NCBI GenBank assembly: GCA_014208095.1
Contig: JACHMT010000001.1
Coordinates: forward strand, 186,001 to 250,000
Direction of reading: 5' to 3'
Length of the DNA: 64,000 bases
DNA from: Actinospineispora eucalypti
GTDB lineage: Bacteria > Actinomycetota > Actinomycetes > Mycobacteriales > Pseudonocardiaceae
The notes beneath the pieces were generated by a model, which worked only from the letters and a program-made list of their open reading frames with translations, had not been told where the DNA came from and searched no databases. Within the stretch, counting starts at the first letter, position 1, and every line of letters starts with the position of its first letter. Of this stretch, positions 8,304 to 16,804 are shown one piece after another. A program made the translations under genes and the position numbers.

Positions 8304-8777
8304 CTATCCCGGCGCGCCCGTGCTCTCGTGCGACACCTTGCGGACGTAGGCGTTGCGATACGTGATCGGCCGGCCGTCGGCGTCGCGCGGCTCCAGCTTG
8401 CCGACCGGCCGGTCGCCGTCGACCTCCAGCAGCACCGAGTGCGGTTCCCCCTCGGCGAACAGGTGTCCCTCGCCCCACTGCCGCAGCGCGACCAGGATGG
8501 CGAACAGGTCGGTGCCCTTCTCGGTCAGCCCGTACTCGTGATACGCCGTGCCGTCCGCGGCGGGCCTGGTCTCGAGCACTCCCTGCGCCACGAGGGTGCG
8601 GAGCCGCTCGGTGAGGATGTTGCGGGACAGCCCGAGGTTCCGCTGCAGCTCCCCGAAGCGGCACAACCCGTCGAACACGTCCCGCACGATCAGCAGCGAC
8701 CACCGGTCCCCGACCACGTCCACCGCCCGGGCCACCGGGCACTCCGCCGTCGCCAGCGCCTCCTTGGACGCCCCCAT
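8304..8777 (-). CDS. HxlR-family transcriptional regulator
   Basis: A 157-residue winged-helix protein. ATG 8777 is chosen because GAGGAGG lies six bases before it. HxlR features are the N-terminal Cys in CPVARAVDVVGDRWSLLIVRD (about residues 14-34), the recognition helix region RFGELQRNLGLSRNILTERL, and the wing YHEYGLTEKGTDL. A C-terminal extension of about 60 residues (after LRQWGEGHL) may sense a ligand. It is divergent from the nitrilase operon, and a long inverted repeat lies in the shared promoter region, so it probably controls that operon and itself. Confidence 0.9.
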   Translation of the reverse strand: MGASKEALATAECPVARAVDVVGDRWSLLIVRDVFDGLCRFGELQRNLGLSRNILTERLRTLVAQGVLETRPAADGTAYHEYGLTEKGTDLFAILVALRQWGEGHLFAEGEPHSVLLEVDGDRPVGKLEPRDADGRPITYRNAYVRKVSHESTGAPG

Positions 8778-8793
8778 CTCGGTCCTCCTCATC

Positions 8794-8853
8794 TAGTTGC
8801 AAAACAAGACTACCTCTTCTACTCTTCGGCCATCCAGTCTTGTTTTTGAACTA
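8794..8853. promoter_or_regulatory. Inverted-repeat operator between hxlR-type gene and nitrilase operon
   Basis: The arms 8794-8811 (TAGTTGCAAAACAAGACT) and 8836-8853 (AGTCTTGTTTTTGAACTA) are reverse complements at 16 of 18 positions and are separated by 24 bp. The sequence is unusually A/T-rich for this genome. It lies 16 bp from the regulator start and 19 bp from the nitrilase start, so a bound HxlR dimer pair would cover both promoters. Confidence 0.75.
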
Positions 8854-8872
8854 GCTACCGAGGAGTAGGTAA

Positions 8873-9760
8873 ATGTCCGAGGCAGTGAGCCCGGTCCGGG
8901 TGGCCGTCGTGCAGTTCGAGCCGCGGGTCGGGGTGGAGAACCTCAAGGCGAACGCCGCCGCGGTGGAGCAGCGGCTGAACGCCGCCGGGGAGGCGGGGGC
9001 CGGCCTGGTCGTCCTGCCGGAGCTGGCCACGACCGGCTACGTGTTCGAGACCCGGGAAGAGGCGTTCGCGCACTCCGAGACGGTCCCGGACGGGCCGTCG
9101 CTGGAGATGTTCGAGCGCATCGCCGCCGAGCACGACATGTACGTGGTCGGCTGTGTCGTCGAGCGGGACGGCGAGCGGCTCTACGACACTGCGGTGCTGG
9201 TCGGTCCGGGCGGCTACATCGGCCGCTACCGGAAGACCCACCTGTGGAACACCGAGAAGCTGTGGTTCACCCCCGGCGACGAGGGGTTCAAGGTCTTCGA
9301 CACCCGGATCGGCCGGATCGGGCTGCTGGTGTGCTGGGACATCTGGTTCCCCGAGACCGCCCGGATCGTGTCCCAGCTGGGGGCCGACATCATCTGCATC
9401 CCCACCGGCTGGGTATGGACGCCCCCGCCGCTCTACGACGCCAGCGGCGTCTGCATGGCCGCCCACCTGACGATCACCGCGGCGCACGCCAACAACGTCT
9501 TCATCGCCACCGCCGACCGCACCGGGCAGGAGCGGGGTGCCGGCTTCATGGGCAACTCGCTGATCGCCGGCACCAACGGCTGGCCGATCGACCGCATCGC
9601 CGGTCCGGACGAGGACACCGTCATCTACGCCGACGTGGACCTCACCGCGACCAGGACGGCACCGATCTGGAACCAGCTCAACGACCTGCACCGCGACCGG
9701 CGGACCGACCTCTACGACCAGATGCTCGGCTACCGCGGCGCGCCGCCGCTGCCCCGGTGA
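8873..9760 (+). CDS. Nitrilase-superfamily carbon-nitrogen hydrolase
   Basis: A 295-residue enzyme with the full Glu-Lys-Cys triad of the superfamily: Glu in VVLPELATTGY (about residue 49), Lys in GRYRKTHLW (about 122) and Cys in LLVCWDIWFPE (about 158). It hydrolyses a non-peptide C-N bond (nitrile, amide or carbamoyl) through a thioester. The segment GAGFMGNSLIAGTNGWPI shapes the acyl pocket. Length and motifs fit the aliphatic amidase, N-carbamoyl-amidase and omega-amidase branches better than true nitrilases. It is first gene of an operon with a membrane protein, an amidase and a tautomerase. Confidence 0.88.
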   Translation: MSEAVSPVRVAVVQFEPRVGVENLKANAAAVEQRLNAAGEAGAGLVVLPELATTGYVFETREEAFAHSETVPDGPSLEMFERIAAEHDMYVVGCVVERDGERLYDTAVLVGPGGYIGRYRKTHLWNTEKLWFTPGDEGFKVFDTRIGRIGLLVCWDIWFPETARIVSQLGADIICIPTGWVWTPPPLYDASGVCMAAHLTITAAHANNVFIATADRTGQERGAGFMGNSLIAGTNGWPIDRIAGPDEDTVIYADVDLTATRTAPIWNQLNDLHRDRRTDLYDQMLGYRGAPPLPR

Positions 9761-9764
9761 CACC

Positions 9765-10940
9765 GTGAGCAGCCTCGACGATCCGACCCGGACCTCCCGC
9801 CGCGCACTCGGGGCGTCGGCCGCGTTCGTCGCGCTGGCCGGCGCGGCCGCGTGGACCGCGATGCCCCACGGGCCGGCCTGGGCGGGCGACTACCGCGACC
9901 TCGCCGGCCTGGCCCGCTGGGTGCTGGCGGCGATCTCCGAACCGCAGTTCTACGCGGCGGCTACGGCGGGCGTCCTGCTTCTCGCCGGGGGCCTGGCCGG
10001 CCATGTGGCGCATCGCCTCGGCTGGCCGGCCCAGGGCTTCGTGCAGGCCTGCGGGACCGGGATCTGGCCACCGGTCGCCGGTGCCGCCCTGCTCAGCGTG
10101 CTGCTCAGTGCGCTGTTGTGGGGCCCGACGCTGGCCGGCGGGTGGCAGCCCCTGTTCGCGCCGCTGGTGTCCGTCGCACCGGCGGTGGTGGTGCTGTACG
10201 GGCCGGGGCGGCGGGTGGTCCTCACCGGTGCGGTCGCCGGCGCGCTGCTCGTACCTCCGGTGGCGATCGGGCTGGTCGGCTGGGTCTGCCGGCCGCTGGG
10301 GCTGCCACCGGTGGTCGGGGCGACGGGCGGGATGGCGCTGGCCGCGGCGGTGGCGTTCGCCATCTGCCCGAGGCTGCCCTGGATGCCCGAACCCTGGGCC
10401 TGGCGGGCGGCGACACCGGTAACACCGGTAACACCGGCGACACCGGTAACGCCGCGGCCCGCGTACGGCCCGGTGTGGGTGCTCCGGCGGGCGCTGGCCG
10501 ACCTGTCCGAGGCGCAGTTCTTCGGCAACGAGTGGGCCAGCGGAGCACTGCTCATCGGTGCGCTCATCGCCCACGCCACGGCGCCGGACTCGCTGGTCTA
10601 CGGGTCGGGACTGTTCCTCACCGTCCTGGCCGGACAGTTGCTGACCGCCCTGCTCGGGGTGCTGCTGTGGCGCCGGCGCTGGCGCGCTGAGGGCTTCTAC
10701 CCGACTTTCGTGCCCGCGGTGTCCGTCGTCCCGGCCGCGGTGCTGGCGTGCGGAGGCGCACCGCTGCCGACCCTCCTGGCCGTGGTGGCCGGCGCGGTCG
10801 TCGGGCCTCCGCTGGCGGCCGCGATCTCGGCCCGCCTGCCGGCCGGATTCCACCCGTTCCTCGGCAACGTCGCCGCCATGAGCATCGGCACGGCGCTGAT
10901 CGTCCCGCTGCTCGCCAACCTCCCCGGAGTACCGAAATGA
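9765..10940 (+). CDS. Uncharacterised integral membrane protein with internal duplication
   Basis: A 391-residue protein with about ten hydrophobic segments. Two halves look homologous. Both begin with a SE(P/A)QF(Y/F) segment (about residues 63 and 248). Both contain PxxxPxVSVxPAxVxxxG (LFAPLVSVAPAVVVLYG and TFVPAVSVVPAAVLACG) and then an AGAxxxPPxA helix (LVPPVAIGL and VGPPLAAAI). A TPVTP-rich linker (about 217-235) joins them. I do not recognise the family. Its place between a C-N hydrolase and an amidase, four bases after the first and overlapping the second by ATGA, suggests uptake of the pathway substrate. That is inference. Confidence 0.7.
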   Translation: MSSLDDPTRTSRRALGASAAFVALAGAAAWTAMPHGPAWAGDYRDLAGLARWVLAAISEPQFYAAATAGVLLLAGGLAGHVAHRLGWPAQGFVQACGTGIWPPVAGAALLSVLLSALLWGPTLAGGWQPLFAPLVSVAPAVVVLYGPGRRVVLTGAVAGALLVPPVAIGLVGWVCRPLGLPPVVGATGGMALAAAVAFAICPRLPWMPEPWAWRAATPVTPVTPATPVTPRPAYGPVWVLRRALADLSEAQFFGNEWASGALLIGALIAHATAPDSLVYGSGLFLTVLAGQLLTALLGVLLWRRRWRAEGFYPTFVPAVSVVPAAVLACGGAPLPTLLAVVAGAVVGPPLAAAISARLPAGFHPFLGNVAAMSIGTALIVPLLANLPGVPK

Positions 10941-12265
10941 CCAACACCGTCACTACACCCGCCACGATCGCCGGCCTGGGCGCCGCGCTGCGCGAGGGCC
11001 GGACCACGGCCGTCCAGCTGGCCCGCGCGGCCTTGCGCCGGATCGAGGAACGCAACCCGGTCGTGAACGCGTTCGCCCTGGTCGACGAGCGGGGTGCGCT
11101 GGCCGCCGCCGAACGTGCGGACGCCGAACTGGCGGAAGGGACCGACCGAGGGCCGCTGCACGGTGTTCCGATCGCGGTCAAGGACCTGATCGACATGGCC
11201 GGGCTGCCGACCACCGGCGGATCGGCGTCGTCGTTCGGCACCGCCCGGGCGACCGGGGACGCCGAGATCGTGACCCGGCTGTGCCGGGCGGGGGCGGTGA
11301 TCGTCGGGAAGACCACGCTGCACGAGTTCGCCTACGGCGCGACCGGCGACCGCTCGGTGCACGGCCCGTCCCGGAACCCGGTCGACCCGGAACGCATGTC
11401 CGGCGGCAGCAGCGGCGGCAGCGCCGTGGCGGTGGCGGACGGGATGGTGCCGCTGGCCATCGGCACCGACACCGCCGGCTCGGTGCGGGTGCCGGCGGCC
11501 CTGTGCGGGGTGGTCGGGTTCAAGCCGGCCTACGACGCCCTCCCGACCGGCGGGCTCTACCCGCTGGCCCCGTCGCTCGACCACGTCGGGCTGTTCACGG
11601 TGACCAGCCAGGATGCGTTGGCGGCGTATCGGGTGCTCGCCGGCGGAGCTTCCGGGGAGAGGCCACACGGCGGGCCGGTCGGATGGATTTCCCCGGAGGA
11701 GATCGCGCCGACCGACCCTCGGATCACCCGGGTCGCCCGGGAAGCCCTGGGCGGAGTGGACCTCTACCCGGTGGCCGGGGCGCTGGGCGACACCGGGGAC
11801 CTGTTCGGGACGTTCTCCGCCCTGCAGGGACACGAGGCGTTCGCCGTGCACGAGTCACATCTGGCCGGCGAGGAGTCGCTGATCGACCCGGACGTGCTCG
11901 CGCGCCTGCGCACCGGGCAGTCGATCACCGCCGAGCGGTACGCGGAAGCCGACCGGGCGCGGCGGGAGTTCCGCGAGCGGGTGTTGCGCCTGCTCGCGTC
12001 GCATCCGGTGCTGGCGCTCCCCACCGTGCCCGTCGTCGCCCCCCGGCTGGACCAGCGAACCGTGCGGGCCGGGGACGCCACCGTGGAGACCCGCACGGCA
12101 CTGTTGTCGCTGACCAGCCCATGGAACCTGGCCGGCATCCCCGCGCTGAGCGTTCCGGCCGGATACGTGGACGGGCTGCCCGTCGGCGTCCAGCTGATCA
12201 CCGCCCCGGGCCGCGAGGAAGGGCTCTTCCAGATCGCCGCCGGCATCGAGCGTGGTGGGGGGTGA
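10937..12265 (+). CDS. Amidase (amidase-signature family, GatA-like)
   Basis: A 442-residue amidase-signature enzyme; its ATG overlaps the stop of the membrane-protein gene. The Ser-cisSer-Lys triad is complete: Lys in PIAVKDLIDMAG (about residue 80), cis-Ser in MSGGSSGGSAVAV (about 157) and the Ser nucleophile in GTDTAGSVRVPAA (about 181). It cleaves amides to acid and ammonia. No gatB or gatC lies nearby, so it is a catabolic amidase rather than the tRNA amidotransferase subunit. With the nitrilase-type enzyme and tautomerase it would form a route for a nitrogen-containing small molecule. Confidence 0.88.
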   Translation: MTNTVTTPATIAGLGAALREGRTTAVQLARAALRRIEERNPVVNAFALVDERGALAAAERADAELAEGTDRGPLHGVPIAVKDLIDMAGLPTTGGSASSFGTARATGDAEIVTRLCRAGAVIVGKTTLHEFAYGATGDRSVHGPSRNPVDPERMSGGSSGGSAVAVADGMVPLAIGTDTAGSVRVPAALCGVVGFKPAYDALPTGGLYPLAPSLDHVGLFTVTSQDALAAYRVLAGGASGERPHGGPVGWISPEEIAPTDPRITRVAREALGGVDLYPVAGALGDTGDLFGTFSALQGHEAFAVHESHLAGEESLIDPDVLARLRTGQSITAERYAEADRARREFRERVLRLLASHPVLALPTVPVVAPRLDQRTVRAGDATVETRTALLSLTSPWNLAGIPALSVPAGYVDGLPVGVQLITAPGREEGLFQIAAGIERGGG

Positions 12266-12353
12266 TCGCCGTCCGTGGCGGTGCAGCCTCGATTTTCGCG
12301 GCTTATCCGCCAGAAACGACGATCACCCTCCGCCTCCTGAAAGGGACCCTCTG

Positions 12354-12749
12354 ATGCCTTCCATCCAGGTCGACCTGCCGCTGGACGTCACCGCCGCCGC
12401 GAAGCGGGAGCTCGCCGCGCGGGTCGGCAAGACCTACGCCGAGAGCATGCAGGTCAACGCCGACCTGCTCACCGTCTCCGTGCACGACCTCGGTCCCGGC
12501 GGCGTCTGGCGTTGCCACCGGGACGGCGACCCCACCCCGTCCGCCCTGATCATGTGCGACATCCGGAGCGGGCGCCCCCTGCAGACCCGGGCCGAGCTCG
12601 CCCAGGCGCTGATCGACACCTGCGTCGAGCTGTTCGACCTCGACCGCTTGTGGATCAAGGTCGAGTTCACCCAGCACTCGGGCGACGAGATGTACCACCC
12701 GCACCTGGGCGGCTTCAACCAGGACTGGACGGGGGACGAACGCCGCTAG
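12354..12749 (+). CDS. Tautomerase-superfamily protein (4-OT/MSAD-like)
   Basis: A 131-residue protein beginning Met-Pro (MPSIQVDLP), so that after Met removal Pro1 is the N-terminal catalytic base of the tautomerase superfamily. The two-repeat length fits the malonate-semialdehyde decarboxylase, cis-CaaD and tautomerase-3 groups rather than the 62-residue 4-OT. The region [27 protein letters not shown] carries candidate active-site polar residues. An 88-bp gap separates it from the amidase gene, but the orientation fits the same operon. Its TAG stop overlaps the convergent ABC-transporter stop within a shared CTAG. Confidence 0.75.
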   Translation: MPSIQVDLPLDVTAAAKRELAARVGKTYAESMQVNADLLTVSVHDLGPGGVWRCHRDGDPTPSALIMCDIRSGRPLQTRAELAQALIDTCVELFDLDRLWIKVEFTQHSGDEMYHPHLGGFNQDWTGDERR

Positions 12750-13858
12750 CGGCCGAGTAGGTCGGTCACCGAGGTGGGCAGGTCGGGAGGTGCGACGGCC
12801 AGCTCCGGGACCAGGTCGGGGGTGGCTTCCGCCGGGTCGACCTGGTGCGGGTGCAGCTCGCCCCGGGTGATCGCCTCGGCGTAGTGGCAGGCCACCCGGT
12901 GCTCAGCCTCCCCGGAGAGCAGGCGCAACGACGGGCGCTCGTCGTGGCACCGGGTGGGCTGCCGCCACGGGCAACGGGTGTGGAAGCGGCAACCGGCCGG
13001 CGGGGCGGCCGGCGACGGCAGGTCGCCGGCGAGCAGGATGCGCTCGCGGTGTTCCTCCACCGACGGGTCCGGGACCGGCACGGCCGACAGCAGCGCGCGG
13101 GTGTACGGGTGCGCCGGCGCGCGGTACAGGCCGTCGGCCGGGGCCTCCTCGACCAGTGCGCCCAGGTACATCACGCCGACCCGGTCCGCCACGTGCCGCA
13201 CCACCGCCAGGTCGTGCGCGATGATCAGGTAGGTCAGGCCGAGTGACACCTGCAGGTCGTCGAGCAGGTTCAACACCTGCGCCTGCACCGACACGTCCAG
13301 CGCGGAGACCGGTTCGTCGGCCACGATCAGGTCCGGGTTCAGCGACAACGCGCGCGCGATGCCCAGCCGTTGCCGCTGCCCGCCGGAGAACTCGTGCGGG
13401 TAGCGGCGCAGCGCGGCTTTCGGGAGCCCGACCGCGTCCAGCAGTTCGGCCAGCCGGGCGTCCACATCCGGCAGGGTCTTGTCTAGGCCGTGCGCCCCCA
13501 GCGCCTCGGTGAGCATGGAGCGCACGCTCTGCCGGGGGTCCAGGCTGGACAGCGGGTCCTGGAACACCATCTGCATGCGCCGGCGCATCCGGCGCAGTGG
13601 TTCGCCGGACATCGAGGCCAGGTCCACGCCGTCGAACTCCACCCGCCCACCGGTCAGCGGGGTGAGCCGCAACAGCGCCCGCCCGAGGGTCGACTTTCCG
13701 CAGCCGGACTCGCCGACCAGGCCGTAGGTCTGCCCGCGCGGAACGGATAGCGAAACCCCGTCTACGGCGTATACATAACCCACCGTCCGGTCCACGAAAA
13801 GGCCGGTTTTGATGGGGAAATGCACCTTCAGGTCTACGACGTTAACAAGATCGCTCAC
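12746..13858 (-). CDS. Peptide ABC transporter ATPase, DppF/OppF type
   Basis: A 370-residue ATP-binding subunit starting at GTG 13858, which overlaps the upstream ATPase stop by GTGA. It contains Walker [10 protein letters not shown] (about residues 49-57), the signature FSGGQRQR, Walker B LIVADEP and the switch His in IIAHDLAV. The C-terminal oligopeptide-transporter domain has [15 protein letters not shown], four Cys that could bind metal. About 40 acidic and Pro-rich residues follow at the end. It powers import together with the other ATPase on the cytoplasmic face. Last gene of the operon. Confidence 0.93.
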   Translation of the reverse strand: MSDLVNVVDLKVHFPIKTGLFVDRTVGYVYAVDGVSLSVPRGQTYGLVGESGCGKSTLGRALLRLTPLTGGRVEFDGVDLASMSGEPLRRMRRRMQMVFQDPLSSLDPRQSVRSMLTEALGAHGLDKTLPDVDARLAELLDAVGLPKAALRRYPHEFSGGQRQRLGIARALSLNPDLIVADEPVSALDVSVQAQVLNLLDDLQVSLGLTYLIIAHDLAVVRHVADRVGVMYLGALVEEAPADGLYRAPAHPYTRALLSAVPVPDPSVEEHRERILLAGDLPSPAAPPAGCRFHTRCPWRQPTRCHDERPSLRLLSGEAEHRVACHYAEAITRGELHPHQVDPAEATPDLVPELAVAPPDLPTSVTDLLGR

Positions 13859-14868
13859 GCCGGCACCTCCTGGCTCGGCACCGGGTTGTGGCAACGCAGC
13901 AGCCGGTCCGCGTCGACCGTCTCGGCGGCCGGCGACACCGACCGGCAGGTGTCCAGCGCCCGGCCGCAGCGCGGCGCGAACGCGCACGCCGACGGCCACG
14001 GCAGGTTGTCCGCCACCGACCCCGGGATGGCGGCCAGCTTGGGCCGTCGCACACCGGGCGTGCGCGGCGCCTCGTCCAGCCGGGGAATCGAGCCCAGCAG
14101 CCCGTGCGTGTAGGGATGCCGGGGGGACCCGAACAGCCTGCGCCGGTCGGACCGCTCCACCACCTTGCCGCCGTACAGCACGTTCACCTCGTCGCACAGC
14201 CCGGCGACCACGCCCAGGTCGTGGGTGATCATGATCAGCGCGGTGCCGGTGTCCCGCACCAGGTCGGCCAGCAGGGTCAGGATCTGGGCCTGGATGGTCA
14301 CGTCCAGGGCGGTGGTCGGCTCGTCGGCGATGAGCAGCCGGGGCGCGCAGGCCAGCGCGATGGCGATCAGCGCGCGCTGGCGCATGCCGCCGGAGCTCTG
14401 GTGCGGGTACTCCTTGAGCCGCCGGGCCGGGTCGGGGATGCCCACCCGGCGCAGCAGCGCCGTGGCTTCGGCGGTGGCCTCAGCGGCGGACATCGACCGG
14501 TGCCGGCGCAGCACCTCGGTCACCTGGATCCCGATCGGCACGACCGGGTTCAGCGCGGACAGCGGGTCCTGGAACACCATGCCCAGGTCCCGGCCGCGCC
14601 GGTCGCGCATCTGGCCGTCGGAAAGTTTCAGCAGGTCGGTGCCCTCGAACATCGCTGAGCCGGTCACGGTCGTCCCCCGTTTCGGGAGCAGACCCATCAA
14701 CGCCAGCGAGGTCACCGACTTGCCGCAGCCGGACTCGCCGACCAACCCGACCACCTGCCCGGGCGAGACGTCGAAGCTCACCCCGTCCACGGCGACCGTC
14801 TCCGGGGCGCCGCGCCGATGCCCGGCGAACGTCACCCGCAGGTCCTTCACCCGCAACAACGGACTCAT
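13855..14868 (-). CDS. Peptide ABC transporter ATPase, DppD/OppD type
   Basis: A 337-residue ATPase with Walker [11 protein letters not shown] (about residues 43-52), signature SSGGMRQR, Walker [14 protein letters not shown] and ITHDLGVV. The C-terminal domain carries [14 protein letters not shown]. The [14 protein letters not shown] opening is typical of DppD. It lies 4 bp after the permease gene and overlaps the DppF-type gene. Confidence 0.93.
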   Translation of the reverse strand: MSPLLRVKDLRVTFAGHRRGAPETVAVDGVSFDVSPGQVVGLVGESGCGKSVTSLALMGLLPKRGTTVTGSAMFEGTDLLKLSDGQMRDRRGRDLGMVFQDPLSALNPVVPIGIQVTEVLRRHRSMSAAEATAEATALLRRVGIPDPARRLKEYPHQSSGGMRQRALIAIALACAPRLLIADEPTTALDVTIQAQILTLLADLVRDTGTALIMITHDLGVVAGLCDEVNVLYGGKVVERSDRRRLFGSPRHPYTHGLLGSIPRLDEAPRTPGVRRPKLAAIPGSVADNLPWPSACAFAPRCGRALDTCRSVSPAAETVDADRLLRCHNPVPSQEVPA

Positions 14869-14872
14869 CGGG

Positions 14873-15802
14873 TCACCGCCGGTTCTTCGGGTCGATTGCC
14901 TCGCGCAGTGCCTCGCCGAGCAGCGTGAACCCCAGCGCCACCACGATGATCGCTATGGCCGGGTAGAACGCCAGCTCGGGCCGCACGTCCAGGTAGGCCT
15001 GCGCGTTGGCCAGCATCAGGCCCCACTCGGCCCGGCGCGGGTCCGCGTCACCGAGGCCGAGGAAGGACAGCGCGGCGGCTTCCAGGATCGAGCTGGCCAG
15101 CACCAGGGTGGCCTGCACGATCACCGGGCCGGCCGCGTTGGGCAGCATGTGCCGCAGCACGATCGGGCCGCGCCGCACGCCCAGCGCGACGGCGGCCAGC
15201 ACGTAGTCGCTGTGCCGCTGGGCGAGCAGGCCGCCGCGCATCAGCCGGGCGAACACCGGCATGCACACCATGGACACCGCGATGATCACCGTGGTCTGGC
15301 TGGGCTTGGCGGCCAGCGCGGCGATGGAGATGGCCAGCAGCAGCGACGGCACGGACAGCAGCACGTCGGTCACCCGCATCAGCACGGTGTCTACCCAGCC
15401 GCCGAACGCGCCGGCCAGGATGCCGATCACCGAGCCGACGGTCAGCCCGATCAGCGTGGCGAACACGCCGACCAGCAGGGTCTGCCGGGAGGCCAGGATC
15501 ATCCGGGAGAACTCGTCGCCGCCGTTCTGGTCCGAACCCAGCGGGAACCCGGGTCGCGGCCCGGGTATGGCATCCGGCCGCAGTTCCGCGCGGAGCTCGT
15601 CGAACGTGCGCGCGGCGTCGTGCGGGGCCAGCAGCGGGGCGAACACCGCGATCAGCACGAACAGCCCGACGATCACCGCGCCGATGATCGCCACCGGGTT
15701 GGAGCGCAGCCGGATGAACGCCTCGGCCAGCAGGCTCTTGCCCTCGGCGGCTTCACCCAGCGAGTCGATCCGTTCCCGGCGCCGGTTCAGAAGTACGTTC
15801 AT
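14873..15802 (-). CDS. Peptide ABC transporter permease, DppC/OppC type
   Basis: A 309-residue permease starting at ATG 15802, overlapping the end of the DppB-type gene by 4 bp. An N-terminal cytoplasmic segment precedes the first transmembrane helix (about residues 37-60, IIGAVIVGLFVLIAVFAPLLAPHD, the OppC N-terminal domain). The permease core spans about 100-300 with the EAA-like loop RRGPIVLRHMLPNAAGPV. It pairs with the DppB-type subunit to form the channel. Confidence 0.93.
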   Translation of the reverse strand: MNVLLNRRRERIDSLGEAAEGKSLLAEAFIRLRSNPVAIIGAVIVGLFVLIAVFAPLLAPHDAARTFDELRAELRPDAIPGPRPGFPLGSDQNGGDEFSRMILASRQTLLVGVFATLIGLTVGSVIGILAGAFGGWVDTVLMRVTDVLLSVPSLLLAISIAALAAKPSQTTVIIAVSMVCMPVFARLMRGGLLAQRHSDYVLAAVALGVRRGPIVLRHMLPNAAGPVIVQATLVLASSILEAAALSFLGLGDADPRRAEWGLMLANAQAYLDVRPELAFYPAIAIIVVALGFTLLGEALREAIDPKNRR

Positions 15803-16803
15803 GACAGCCTGACCCGGGGGTCGATGATCGCGTAGGACAGGTCGACCAGCAGGTTGACCAGCAGGTACAGCAGCGCGCCGAGCATCAGCAGCGCCTGCAG
15901 CCGGGGGTAGTCGTGCCGGTAGATGCCGTCGGCGAGCAGCGTGCCGACGCCGCCCCAGACGAACACCTTCTCGGTGAGTACCGCGCCGACCAGCAGCAAA
16001 CCGGTCTGCAGGCCGATGGTGGTGGACACCGGCAGCAGCGCGTTGCGCAGCACGTGCCGCCCGCGCACCGTGCCGGGGGCCAGGCCCTTGGCCCGCGCGG
16101 TGCGGATGAAGTCCGCGCCCAGCACGTCCAGCACCGACGCCCGGGTGATCCGCACGATCACCGCCAGCGGGATGGTCGCCACCGTGACCGCGGGCAGGAT
16201 GAGGTGCTTCATCGCGTCCAGCGAGGCGTCGAACTCCCTGGTCAGCAGCCCGTCCAACACGGCGAATCCGGTGACCCGGGTGGCGTCCAGGCCCACCGAC
16301 GCGCGCCCGGACGGGGGCAGCCAGCCCAGCTTCACCGCGAACCACGACTTCAGCAGGTAACCCAGGAAGAACACCGGCACCGCGACGCCGACCAGCGTGG
16401 CCACGATCGTCGCGCTGTCCAGCGCGGTGCCGCGCCGGGTGGCGGCCAGGTAACCCAGCGGGATGCCCAGCACGATGGCGATGAACAGCGCCATCCCGGT
16501 GAGCTCGATGGTCGCCGGCAACGCCCGGCCGATCTCGGTGGTCACCGGTTCGCCGGTGATCAGCGAGCTGCCGAAGTCACCCGTGGCCACCCGGCCGAGG
16601 AAGCGCAGGTACTGCTCCCAGATCGGCCGGTCCAGGCCGAGCACCCGGTTCAGCGAGGCGATCTTCTCCGGGGTGGCCTTGTCGCCGAGCAGTGCGCCGG
16701 CCGGCCCGCCGGGCAGCGCGCGCAGCCAGGCGAACACCGCGACGGACAGCAGCAGCAGCGTGGGTATTACCTGCAGCAGCCGCCTTATCAGGAAGCGGAG
16801 CAT
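15799..16803 (-). CDS. Peptide ABC transporter permease, DppB/OppB type
   Basis: A 334-residue permease of normal length with six predicted helices. It opens with MLRFLIRRLLQVIPTLLLLS, the typical DppB start. The periplasmic loop contains LGLDRPIWEQYLRFL and TGDFGSS, and the EAA loop reads DFIRTARAKGLAPGTVRGRHVLRNALLP. It begins one base after the binding-protein stop codon region, so the operon is very tight. Confidence 0.94.
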   Translation of the reverse strand: MLRFLIRRLLQVIPTLLLLSVAVFAWLRALPGGPAGALLGDKATPEKIASLNRVLGLDRPIWEQYLRFLGRVATGDFGSSLITGEPVTTEIGRALPATIELTGMALFIAIVLGIPLGYLAATRRGTALDSATIVATLVGVAVPVFFLGYLLKSWFAVKLGWLPPSGRASVGLDATRVTGFAVLDGLLTREFDASLDAMKHLILPAVTVATIPLAVIVRITRASVLDVLGADFIRTARAKGLAPGTVRGRHVLRNALLPVSTTIGLQTGLLLVGAVLTEKVFVWGGVGTLLADGIYRHDYPRLQALLMLGALLYLLVNLLVDLSYAIIDPRVRLS

Positions 16804-16804
16804 G

